36,816 nt of DNA, taken from positions 1 through 36,816 of the forward strand of contig DAXETY010000098.1 of assembly GCA_051155755.1 (NCBI GenBank). The letters are read 5' to 3'. The notes below the pieces were generated by a model. That model made no database searches and had not been told where the DNA came from. It saw nothing but the letters and a program-made list of their open reading frames with translations. Shown here piece after piece: positions 15,951-23,831 of the stretch. Origin of the DNA: DAXETY01 sp051155755 (GTDB taxonomy: Bacteria > Desulfobacterota > Desulfobacteria > Desulfobacterales > SG8-13). Positions within the stretch are counted from its first letter, which is position 1, and every line of letters starts with the position of its first letter. Made by a program: the position numbers and the translations under genes.

Positions 15951-16030
15951 ATTGAATATACTGTGAAACTTTAATTGCCAATTTCATATTTCAAGCTGAA
16001 ATACGATCGGGAATCGATAAGGATAAGTCC

Positions 16031-16495
16031 ATGCGGTTTTCCAGAGCGACGTGCCGGCTGGCGGTGGCACTGATGGTTTTGCTGATCGGTGCGGTGGGGG
16101 TTTGCCTGGCCGAAAATCAAACTTTTGAACCGCTCGGCAGCCAGGAATTGAAAAAGGCGGCCTATGACAGCCTGTGGCGATTGAAACGGTCAATGGAAAG
16201 AGACGGCTATTACAGTTCCCGGGTGGCTCTGAATGTCTGGCGCAGCAATGCCATCGACGCCGGTGTCTTCGACGCGGCGGAATATGAGGCATACAGGCGT
16301 CAAATCTATGAAAAGTCCATTCAGGACAGCTTCCGATGTTTTCAATATGCCGTGGAAAACGGCAAACGGCTCGAAGCCCGTATCTGCCTGCACACCTGGA
16401 AAATGCATTCGGAGATCATGGATACCTTCGACCCTGAAGTTTATGAAAATTTACAGAAAAAACTGAGCGCCTTGTCCGAAGAAACCGCAAAGTAG
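16031..16495 (+). CDS. exported small hypothetical protein, 154 aa
   Basis: Unrecognised. The N-terminus is a classical signal peptide (RFSRATCRLAVALMVLLIGA, cleavage near CLA-EN), so the mature protein of about 127 residues is periplasmic or secreted. A Cys three residues before the predicted cut does not form a clear lipobox. The mature part is predicted helical, with two similar segments, ALNVWRSNAIDAGVFDAAEY and then CLHTWKMHSEIMDTFDPEVY, suggesting an internal duplication of a helical hairpin. It is first in a cluster with a Ser/Thr kinase and a GGDEF-like protein. Confidence 0.72.
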   Translation: MRFSRATCRLAVALMVLLIGAVGVCLAENQTFEPLGSQELKKAAYDSLWRLKRSMERDGYYSSRVALNVWRSNAIDAGVFDAAEYEAYRRQIYEKSIQDSFRCFQYAVENGKRLEARICLHTWKMHSEIMDTFDPEVYENLQKKLSALSEETAK

Positions 16496-16528
16496 CGGTA
16501 TGTCCCGACAGCGGAAATCCGCTGCAAT

Positions 16529-17554
16529 ATGACCGAAACGTTTTCACCGAAACTGAGCGTTTCAAATTTTGAAGATTGGATACGCTCATCTGGGCTTTCA
16601 GAATGCCGTCTTCGAGTACCGGAAGCAATGGAGTCGGAGTCAATGTCGGCAGCGGCCAAAGCAAATTCGATTGCTTCATATAAAATCGAGCACCTGCTGG
16701 GCATGCAGGTCGGCACCGCCACGCTGCTACGCGAGCTGGCCCGGGGAGGTATGGCCATTGTATTCATCGCTTTCCAGCGAACCTTAAAACGCCAGATCGC
16801 GGTGAAAATTCTGCCCAAACAATTCATTACGACCAAATCGGCGGCCATGTTTCAGCAGGAAGCCGAAACCTCGGCCATCCTCTCGCACCCCAACATCATC
16901 ACAGTTTACGAAGTAGGCGATACCGACGAATTTCTGTTCATCGCCATGCAACTGATCCACGGCCGAACGCTGGCCGACTATATCGAGGCCGCCCGCAAAA
17001 ATCCGATCCCATCCCGCCGGGGCATACCGCTGGCAAATGCACTGCGGGTCACCGGCCAGGTGTTGGATGCACTGCACTACGCTCACCAGCAGGGGATCGT
17101 CCACCGTGATATCAAGCCGGCCAACATCCTGGTGGAAAACCATTCCAAGCGGCCGATCATTACGGATTTCGGGATTGCCAAGATGCTGGAAGAAGACGCC
17201 GGAGCCTCGCGCACCGTGCACGGAACGCCGCTGTTTATGGCCCCGGAGCAGATTCTGGGAAAGGAACTCGACGGCCGCGCAGACATGTATGCCGTCGGCG
17301 TTATGCTGTTTCAGATGCTGGTTCCGCAGCTGCCGCTGCCGAAATTCGCCAGCAAGTCCGATTTATTGAAACACAAGGTCCTGAACAAAAACGGACTGTT
17401 CTTGAAGTGGCCGTCGGAAATGAATATCGGTTCGCCGCCGGAATTGGATCGAATTCTGCAACAGGCCCTGGCAACCGATCCGAAAAAGCGCTTCCCCGAT
17501 TGTCGCCGCTTTCATGATGCCCTGGATGACCTGCGCCGACAGCAGGGTTTATGA
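16529..17554 (+). CDS. Ser/Thr protein kinase (Hanks type), soluble
   Basis: 341 aa. Kinase domain from about 65 to 335: nucleotide loop LARGGMAIVF (first Gly of GxGxxG replaced by Ala71), VAIK-type Lys93, helix-C Glu111, catalytic HRDIKPAN (192-199), DFG (213-215), activation segment rich in Ser/Thr, APE (238-240), and RFPDCRRFHDAL at the end. All key catalytic residues are present and the HRD Arg makes it an RD kinase, so it should be active. No membrane segment or sensor domain follows, unlike PknB-type kinases. The N-terminal 60 residues are unassigned; no strong ribosome binding site marks the ATG at 16529 and later Met codons (residues 34, 39) are possible starts. It ends 14 bp before the GGDEF-like gene. 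Confidence 0.9.
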   Translation: MTETFSPKLSVSNFEDWIRSSGLSECRLRVPEAMESESMSAAAKANSIASYKIEHLLGMQVGTATLLRELARGGMAIVFIAFQRTLKRQIAVKILPKQFITTKSAAMFQQEAETSAILSHPNIITVYEVGDTDEFLFIAMQLIHGRTLADYIEAARKNPIPSRRGIPLANALRVTGQVLDALHYAHQQGIVHRDIKPANILVENHSKRPIITDFGIAKMLEEDAGASRTVHGTPLFMAPEQILGKELDGRADMYAVGVMLFQMLVPQLPLPKFASKSDLLKHKVLNKNGLFLKWPSEMNIGSPPELDRILQQALATDPKKRFPDCRRFHDALDDLRRQQGL

Positions 17555-17568
17555 CCGGACGGTGAGTG

Positions 17569-19680
17569 ATGGCTGAGGAGAAACTATCCGGCAAAATCGC
17601 CGATCAAATCGGACGGGCCTTCACTCTGTTTTTCAACCGGGCGGCCATGTACAGTGCCGACCACCCGATCACCCAGCAGGGCTATTCCGATTTGCACACC
17701 GCGGTGATGCAGGGACTGCAGCACATCTCCGCCGTCGTTGTGATCATGCACCAGGACCAGTTTTTCGCAGAAGACCAGCCCTTCGACCCCCGTCTCAACA
17801 CTTCAAGGCTGCTGCGCCACTTCAAACAGGCCGGCATCCAGTCGGTATCGTTCCACAGCGGTGTGCAACCGGCCGAGGTGGTCGCCTTTGCCGCCATCTT
17901 TCTCGATTTGACTGCGCACCCGGATGTCGAGACCATGGTCGAAGCCGGCCAGGCGGCCGGGGTGAAAAACATCCGGATCAATCACGTCCTTTTCAAAAAA
18001 GTCACGGCTAACGACGAAGTCGTCGACAAAAGCATGCTGCAAAAAATGAGCGCAGGAGAAGGTGCCGGCGGTGAGGACGCCGATTCCGCAATCGGGAAAA
18101 TGGCCCGGGGCATGCTGATGGACGAGCTGCAGAAATCGCTGAGCCTGACGGGTATTATGAACGACCCGGAACAGGCTTCTCGCATGATCCTGGAGGCCGA
18201 CGAAGCCGGGCAGTCCGAAGCGGGGCAACATCCGGGGCAGGTAATCGTCGAGCAACTTCACAACATTCGCAACCGTATTGAAACGCACGGACCGGATGAT
18301 CCGGACCTGAATCGGCAACAGCTGGCCGAATCGGTTTTCGAAATGAAGCGCCAGCTGCTGGGCATGATCGCCGAACGCAAAAGCCAGGGCCGGCATTTTG
18401 CCAACGAGGCGCAGATCCGCAGCGAGGCCGATGAAATCACCGATCGCGTGCTGGTGCAACTCGTCCGGGACGAGTACCAGCAGGGAGCGATCACCGTCGG
18501 CCGAATGGCCCACATCATCCGCCGGCTGATCCCGGATCCCTCGGAATTGAAGCGACTGCTGCCGAAGATCAAAACCGCCCTGCTGGAAGAAGGCATGGCC
18601 CTTTCCAGTTTTCTGGAACTAACCCACCAGCTGAAACAGGAGCTGCAAAGCGAAGAACTCTCCGAAGTGTTGGGCAACAGTGCGGCCCAGATGGGCCTGG
18701 ACGGCGATGACCTCATCCAGGAAATCATGCACAATCCCGAAAATGCCGCCCAGTTGATCTACATGGCTTCGGAAATCCGACGGGGAACCGGAGACGAAAA
18801 AATCCTTTCCGATCTGATGGTCGATTACATCGAAAAGGTCGGCTCGCGAGTGGCCCTGGACCATGCGGCCAAAAAAGGGCCGGCCGGTGAAAAGCAATTG
18901 CGCAAGATGCTGGTGGGCATCGAATCGGCGCTGGTAAAGCGAATGCAGGGCCGGGAACTTCAAACCGATGTCCTTCAGCAGGTGGCCCAAAAACTCAACC
19001 AGCGCATGGAGTCCTGTCTGGCCCGCATCGAAACGCAGCTGAAGGAGCGTTTCCACGGCGGGCAAAAACCGGCGGAATCCCCGGCACCGGCCCCGGGCAC
19101 TGCCGCGGAAGCCGCCGCCGCATCAGAGCCCGACACGGCGGTTGTACCTCCTTCCGAAGGCCGCACCATGGCACAGCCGCATCCACCCCCGGAAACCGCC
19201 GCGCCACAAATCCTCGGTCAGGACAACCTCAAATTTGCACTTTCCAAGGAAATCGCCCGTTCGATCCGCTACCTGACGCCGTTTACGGCACTGGTGTTCA
19301 CCGTCTACCACATCACTTCCGATCCGCCCGTTGAAACCGATACCATCGACACCGACGACGTCAACAGGCACCTTACCTCGCTGCTGGCCAAAACCTTTCG
19401 CGAAGCGGACCTCGTCGGAAAACTGGATCGTGACAAGGTCATGGTGCTGCTTCCGATGACCGAAAGCAAACCGGCCCAGTCCGCCCTGGCCCGTGCCATG
19501 AAATATGTGCGCCAATTCGAACACGCCGCCGGCGACTGCGCGTTGAGCGTTCGAACCGCCGGGGTCGAGGTCGGGTTCGATCCGGATCACCCTGCCACCC
19601 TGGAGCGCTTCCTGAAACTGGCGGATTCCAAGATCACGGACATGGTCAACCGGCTGCGTTACATCCAGAACATCGCCTAG
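17569..19680 (+). CDS. large signalling-type protein with C-terminal degenerate GGDEF domain
   Basis: 703 aa. GTG and ATG stand side by side (17566, 17569); the ATG is preferred. Residues 1-140 form a compact unknown domain (FNRAAMYSADHPITQQGY, FFAEDQPFDPRLNTSRLLRH). The middle (about 150-490) is charged and helical with coiled-coil character. A Pro/Ala-rich linker lies at about 497-545. The final 155 residues have the GGDEF layout, with a signature region DLVGKLDRDKVMVLLP (614 onward): KLDRDKV replaces R-G-G-D-E-F, so cyclase activity should be lost. It might bind c-di-GMP or GTP, or act as a scaffold or substrate of the adjacent kinase. No signal peptide or membrane segment. Confidence 0.75.
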   Translation: MAEEKLSGKIADQIGRAFTLFFNRAAMYSADHPITQQGYSDLHTAVMQGLQHISAVVVIMHQDQFFAEDQPFDPRLNTSRLLRHFKQAGIQSVSFHSGVQPAEVVAFAAIFLDLTAHPDVETMVEAGQAAGVKNIRINHVLFKKVTANDEVVDKSMLQKMSAGEGAGGEDADSAIGKMARGMLMDELQKSLSLTGIMNDPEQASRMILEADEAGQSEAGQHPGQVIVEQLHNIRNRIETHGPDDPDLNRQQLAESVFEMKRQLLGMIAERKSQGRHFANEAQIRSEADEITDRVLVQLVRDEYQQGAITVGRMAHIIRRLIPDPSELKRLLPKIKTALLEEGMALSSFLELTHQLKQELQSEELSEVLGNSAAQMGLDGDDLIQEIMHNPENAAQLIYMASEIRRGTGDEKILSDLMVDYIEKVGSRVALDHAAKKGPAGEKQLRKMLVGIESALVKRMQGRELQTDVLQQVAQKLNQRMESCLARIETQLKERFHGGQKPAESPAPAPGTAAEAAAASEPDTAVVPPSEGRTMAQPHPPPETAAPQILGQDNLKFALSKEIARSIRYLTPFTALVFTVYHITSDPPVETDTIDTDDVNRHLTSLLAKTFREADLVGKLDRDKVMVLLPMTESKPAQSALARAMKYVRQFEHAAGDCALSVRTAGVEVGFDPDHPATLERFLKLADSKITDMVNRLRYIQNIA

Positions 19681-19822
19681 TGTCCGTCCAGAAATGAGCA
19701 ATTTTCACGCTGAGCTGCGTTCTCCGCGGGGTTACCGGCTGCGGCGTACTTCATGTACGCCTCGCCGGAACCCCTTGTGCGGCCTTGCTCAGCGCGAAAA
19801 TTGCTCATTTCTGAATCGGACA
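19681..19822. repeat. 142-bp near-perfect palindromic (hairpin) element
   Basis: The whole interval is symmetric about 19751-19752. The outer arms share CAGAAATGAGCAATTTTC and GCTGAGC; the centre is GCGTAC-TTCAT-GTACGC; the middle of each arm has several mismatches. It fills the gap between two convergent genes and its right arm encodes the last residues and stop of the HDAC-family protein on the minus strand. It looks like a small nonautonomous inverted-repeat element (MITE or large REP-like sequence) that may also act as a bidirectional terminator. No transposase is nearby. Confidence 0.8.
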
Positions 19823-20761
19823 CTCGACAGTGCCATCACCTCTTCGTGGATGGACACTGATATGCCGGAAGAGCGCATCGGCGGCCGCCACGGTCTGGGC
19901 ATGAACGGCAACGGTCTCTTCGATTCGACGACCGTATCCGCCGGCCATGGTCACCGCCACGGCGGCGCCGCTGTCGCGGCAATAGTTGAAAACCATCCTG
20001 TCTCTGGCCGCCAGACCCCGGCGGGTGAGCGCCATTCGCCCGAAACGATCGTCGCAAAGGGGATCGGCACCGGCCAGGTAAATCACCAGTTCCGGCCGCC
20101 ACTGCAGAAAAACCGTTTCCAGGGCCGGCTGCAGCGCTGCCAGGTAGGCGGTGTCTGTGGTGCCGTCCGCCAGGGCGATGTCCAGATCGCTGGCGGCTTT
20201 GCGGAACGGAAAATTCTTGGCGCCATGAATGGAGAAGGTAAACACACCTTCCTGGCCGGCCAGAATGGACGCCGTTCCATTGCCCTGATGGACGTCGCAA
20301 TCCAGGATCAAAACCCGCTGCACCCGCTTTTCGGCCAGAAGCGTTCGGGCGGCAATGGCACTGTCGTTGAGAATGCAGTAGCCTTCGCCGCGATCGTAAT
20401 GCGCATGATGCGTGCCGCCGGACAAACACACGGCCACACCCTCCTGCAGGGCCAGGCGGCCGGCCTGCAAGGTGGCACCGGCCGACCGCAGCGTGCGTTC
20501 GACCAACTCCGGCGACCAGGGGAACCCGATCCGGCGCATCGTGCGTGCATCCAGCGCTCCTTCCAGAAACCGCTGATAATAATGCGGGCAGTGTGCGCGC
20601 AGGATATCCCGGCGCCGGGCTGCCTCCGGCAGGCGCAATTGCTGCGGGGCAATCCGTCCGGAGTCGGTCAACCGACGGCGCAACAGGGAATACTTCTCGA
20701 TCGGGAAACGATGTCCGATCGGAAGGGGCAATGGGTACACGTCGGTGTAAAAAATGTTCAT
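19805..20761 (-). CDS. histone deacetylase family (class IV/HDAC11-like) amidohydrolase
   Basis: 318 aa from the ATG at 20761 (MNIFYTDVYPLPLPIGHRFP, the usual start of this subgroup); the open frame extends further upstream but has no support. Active site: SGGTHHAHYDRGEGYC with His118/His119, LDCDVHQGNGTA with zinc ligands Asp156 and His158, and LAGADPLCDDRFG with zinc ligand Asp233. The DVHQGNG and GADPL forms place it with the HDAC11-like bacterial branch, clearly distinct from the first HDAC-family protein in this window (DWDVHHGNG). The last few residues and the stop are encoded inside the 142-bp palindrome. It diverges from the hybrid histidine kinase gene through an apparently shared promoter. 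Substrate unknown. Confidence 0.9.
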   Translation of the reverse strand: MNIFYTDVYPLPLPIGHRFPIEKYSLLRRRLTDSGRIAPQQLRLPEAARRRDILRAHCPHYYQRFLEGALDARTMRRIGFPWSPELVERTLRSAGATLQAGRLALQEGVAVCLSGGTHHAHYDRGEGYCILNDSAIAARTLLAEKRVQRVLILDCDVHQGNGTASILAGQEGVFTFSIHGAKNFPFRKAASDLDIALADGTTDTAYLAALQPALETVFLQWRPELVIYLAGADPLCDDRFGRMALTRRGLAARDRMVFNYCRDSGAAVAVTMAGGYGRRIEETVAVHAQTVAAADALFRHISVHPRRGDGTVECPIQK

Positions 20762-21113
20762 CCCGATAACGGCCGGTCCGTATCCGTAACAACAGCGCAC
20801 CCCGATGTGCGCCGCTCCCATGTGAGAAGGACTTTGATCATTTGAAATGCGCAATCGCGGTGTTCGGATTCCACGTTCAGTGCGTTGACATCGGTTTGCA
20901 TATGCTTTTATAATACCGCCACTTGAAAAAATCAAAAGTCCTCACTCGCATGAACCCATTGCCGTGGTACACCGATTCCGCCGACATCTGATTTGGGCAG
21001 GGACTCGGGGATGGCGAACACCGTAGCAGCGTTTGACATCGGTATCACCGCAGATGGTCGGATTCGACGCCCGGTTGGTTTCCATTCCATCCGCAACGAA
21101 AGCTTTGACCTCG
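20762..21113. other. 352-bp divergent intergenic region
   Basis: Holds the bidirectional promoter at 20885-20935. On the kinase side about 190 bases of leader remain, with a 13-codon frame (20950-20991, MNPLPWYTDSADI) that has no clear ribosome binding site. No riboswitch or terminator recognised. Confidence 0.4.
20885..20935. promoter_or_regulatory. overlapping bidirectional sigma-70 promoter
   Basis: Plus strand: TTGACA (20885-20890), 18 bp, TATAAT (20909-20914), toward the hybrid histidine kinase. Minus strand: TTGATT (20935-20930), 17 bp, TATAAA (20912-20907), toward the HDAC-family gene. The two -10 elements overlap by 4 bp, so polymerase could occupy only one at a time. The plus promoter is nearly ideal. 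Confidence 0.6.
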
Positions 21114-22883
21114 ATGGATGACGATCTGGTTCAAAGAATCGAAGAACTCGAAACCAGACTGACCGAGTTGAACCTCGACGCCGAAAGCGAAAAGCGCTAC
21201 AGCAGCTACCTGACCGCCTTGCACGAAACCGCACTGGGATTGATCCGCCGCCTGAATCTGGACGAACTGCTGCAGGATATCATTGAACGGGCGGGGCGTC
21301 TGGGTAACACACCCCACGGCTACATTTACCTGTATGAACCGCAAACCGATGAACTGGTGCTGTGCCACGGGATGGGTGAGTACCGGAAATCATTCGGCTA
21401 CCGGATAAAACCGGGACAGGGAATCACCGGGCAGGTGTGGCGGACCGGCAAAACCATGGTCGTGGAAGACTATCGCAATTGGGCCGACCGCATCCGCGAC
21501 CGGCGTTTTGCGGACCTGCACTCGGTGGTCGGCTTCCCATTGACCTCCGAATCGCAGGTGACCGGCGTCATCGGTCTTGGTTATTTCGGCCGCAAGGCCT
21601 TGCTGGATCAGGACCTGATCCGGGTGCTGAGTCGATTTGCCGAGTTGGCCTCCATCGCCCTGGACAATGCCCGGCTCTACACCCAGCTGAAAGAAGAGCT
21701 CAGCGAGCGGCGACGGCTGGAAAGGCAGCTGCTCCAGGCGCAGAAAATGGAAGCCATCGGCACGCTGGCCGCCGGCATCGCCCACGACTTCAACAATTTA
21801 ATGATGGCAATTCAGGGGCGCACTTCTTTGATGCTCGGTGACATCGACCCGAGCCACCCATTTCACGAGCCCCTCAAGGACATTGCGGCGCACCTTCACA
21901 AAGCCACCGATCTGACCCGCCGTCTACTGGGATTCGCACGGGGGGGCAAGTATGAGGTTCGTGCGATCCATGTCAATGACGTCATCCGTGAGCAGAATCG
22001 CCTGTTTGGCCGCACCCGCAAAGAAATTACCTTCGAGGAAATGCTGGAGCCCTCCCTTTGGACGGTTAAAGCGGATCAGAGCCAGATCGAGCAGGTTCTG
22101 CTGAACCTTTACATCAACGCCTGGCAGGCCATGCCGTCCGGCGGCACCCTGCGCATCCGCACCGAAAATAAGGTGTTCGATGAAATCGAGGTCCGGCCGC
22201 ACCAAGCCCGGGCGGGCGACTACGTGGTCGTATCGGTATCCGATACCGGTGTCGGTATGGACGCAGAAACCCAGCAGCGCATTTTCGAGCCGTTTTTCAC
22301 CACCAAGAAAATGGGTCATGGAAACGGCCTGGGCCTGGCGTCCGTCTACGGCATCGTCCGGAATCACGGGGGGTTCATTCGCGTTCAGAGCCGGCCGAAC
22401 CGCGGAACTTCTTTTATGATTTGCCTACCGGCCCAGCGCCGGACCGCTGCAGTGGAGCGGAAATCCAACACCGAACTGATCCGCGGCGGTGGCACCGTAC
22501 TGCTGGTGGACGACGAACCGATGATTCTCGAGATCGGTAATATGATGCTGCAGCGCCTGGGGTTTGAAGTGCAAACGGCCTGCGGCGGGGAGGAGGCCCT
22601 GCAGGTCTTCAAGATCGATCCCGCCCGAATCGCCCTGGTAATCCTCGACATGATCATGCCCGATCTGAGCGGCGGTGAGACCTTCGATCGACTGAAAGCC
22701 ATTCGCCCGGAGGTCAAGGTGCTCCTATCCAGCGGCTACAGCATCGACGGCGAGGCCGCCGGAATTCTGGAACGCGGCTGCAGCGGGTTCATTCAGAAAC
22801 CGTTCGACATTCAGGCACTTTCCATGAAAATCCGACAGATCCTCGGCGAAGCGGTCGACGAGGGCAGTGAAGGATCGCCGTGA
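21114..22883 (+). CDS. hybrid sensor histidine kinase: GAF, HisKA, HATPase_c, receiver
   Basis: 589-aa cytoplasmic sensor kinase. A short coiled coil (1-25) leads to a GAF domain at about 35-190 (PGQGITGQVWRTGKTMVV). The HisKA box is GIAHDFNNLMMA with phosphoacceptor His224. The HATPase domain shows NLYINAWQAM (N box), DTGVGMD (G1), IFEPFFTTKK and GNGLGLASVYGI. The receiver domain starts VLLVDDEPMIL, has phospho-acceptor Asp512 in ILDMIMPDL, and Lys in FIQKPFD. There is no HPt or output domain, so phosphate may pass to a separate regulator. The ATG at 21114 is a reasonable start, but no strong ribosome binding site confirms it; a TTG at 21033 is an alternative. It shares a promoter region with the HDAC-family gene. 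Confidence 0.92.
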   Translation: MDDDLVQRIEELETRLTELNLDAESEKRYSSYLTALHETALGLIRRLNLDELLQDIIERAGRLGNTPHGYIYLYEPQTDELVLCHGMGEYRKSFGYRIKPGQGITGQVWRTGKTMVVEDYRNWADRIRDRRFADLHSVVGFPLTSESQVTGVIGLGYFGRKALLDQDLIRVLSRFAELASIALDNARLYTQLKEELSERRRLERQLLQAQKMEAIGTLAAGIAHDFNNLMMAIQGRTSLMLGDIDPSHPFHEPLKDIAAHLHKATDLTRRLLGFARGGKYEVRAIHVNDVIREQNRLFGRTRKEITFEEMLEPSLWTVKADQSQIEQVLLNLYINAWQAMPSGGTLRIRTENKVFDEIEVRPHQARAGDYVVVSVSDTGVGMDAETQQRIFEPFFTTKKMGHGNGLGLASVYGIVRNHGGFIRVQSRPNRGTSFMICLPAQRRTAAVERKSNTELIRGGGTVLLVDDEPMILEIGNMMLQRLGFEVQTACGGEEALQVFKIDPARIALVILDMIMPDLSGGETFDRLKAIRPEVKVLLSSGYSIDGEAAGILERGCSGFIQKPFDIQALSMKIRQILGEAVDEGSEGSP

Positions 22884-22889
22884 TTTGTG

Positions 22890-23831
22890 TCAGGACCCGG
22901 ATGCGTCTCCGCCCAGGATGGCGCCCCGGGGGATCGACGGCCAGGCGGTGTGACCACGGTCCACGGCCGAGGCCAGCTTGAATCCCAGCATCTTGTAAAT
23001 CAGTTTGGCCGCCGCAAAAGGTGAGTTTCGGTCCTCGGGGTCATAGGAAAGCTCGACCACATCGCAAGCCACCACGTTTCGCAGCCGGAAGATCCGGCGC
23101 AGCAACGCCAGGCCTTCATCCCACCCAAAACCGCCGGGCTCGGGCGTTCCCGTGCTGCGAATCACACTCCAGTCAAAGGCATCCACGTCCACGGTCAGAT
23201 AGACCGGATCGGGCAGGGCCGCCAGTGCACCTTCCAGATCGAAACGTCCACTGCGATAGGCGTGCATCGTACAGACGCCGATCTGCTCGTCTCGAATTCG
23301 CAGAGCTTCCTCGCGGGACAGACTGCGAATTCCGATCTGCAGGGTATCAGGGGTCATTTGCCGGATGCGGGACATGACGCAGGCATGGCTGTGAATACTG
23401 CCTTCATAGCGCTCACGCAGGTCGGCGTGGGCATCGATCTGGACCGCCGAAAGGCGTCCGTAACGTTCTTTTACGGCCTGAAAAAGGGCGGTGGTGACCG
23501 AATGATCCCCGCCCAGACCCACCAGAAATTTATCCTGGTCCAACAGGGCTTCGGCGCACCGCCGCACCGCAGCCAGCATGGCCTCCGGTTCCGGCGGCAG
23601 CTCGGGGCATGCAGCCGTTGCGATCCCCATGCGATGCGGCTCGGTTTCGAGCACCTCGTCGTAGAGTTCCAGGTAGGCCGAAGCCTCGATCACCGCCTCC
23701 GGCCCCCGGGCGGTGCCGGTGCCATAGCTCACCCCGCCTTCGTAGGCAACCGGCAGGATCACTGCCGCAGCGGTCTCCAGAGTGGAAAACCCCGGTTCCG
23801 GGGATAGGAATTGCCGGGGGTTGCGTTTCAA
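22890..23831 (-). CDS. speB: agmatinase / ureohydrolase family protein (SpeB-like)
   Basis: 313-aa binuclear manganese enzyme, expected to convert agmatine to putrescine and urea. Metal-binding motifs: GLGGDHSVT (His110), QIDAHADLRE (Asp133, His135, Asp137) and YLTVDVDAFD (Asp215, Asp217), followed by STGTPEPGGFGWDE. The start is TTG at 23831: it overlaps the stop of the DHS-like gene (TTGA), has GGAG 8 bases upstream, and gives a normal agmatinase length; no ATG fits. The position directly after arginine decarboxylase and DHS-like genes supports agmatinase over arginase or guanidinobutyrase, which share the fold. Confidence 0.88.
   Translation of the reverse strand: MKRNPRQFLSPEPGFSTLETAAAVILPVAYEGGVSYGTGTARGPEAVIEASAYLELYDEVLETEPHRMGIATAACPELPPEPEAMLAAVRRCAEALLDQDKFLVGLGGDHSVTTALFQAVKERYGRLSAVQIDAHADLRERYEGSIHSHACVMSRIRQMTPDTLQIGIRSLSREEALRIRDEQIGVCTMHAYRSGRFDLEGALAALPDPVYLTVDVDAFDWSVIRSTGTPEPGGFGWDEGLALLRRIFRLRNVVACDVVELSYDPEDRNSPFAAAKLIYKMLGFKLASAVDRGHTAWPSIPRGAILGGDASGS

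Noticed and set aside
17569..19680. Active diguanylate cyclase
   Set aside because: The signature reads KLDRDKV, lacking the Gly-Gly and Glu needed for catalysis.
20950..20991. Leader peptide of 13 codons before the hybrid histidine kinase
   Set aside because: No ribosome binding site, no run of a regulatory amino acid and no following attenuator-like hairpin.
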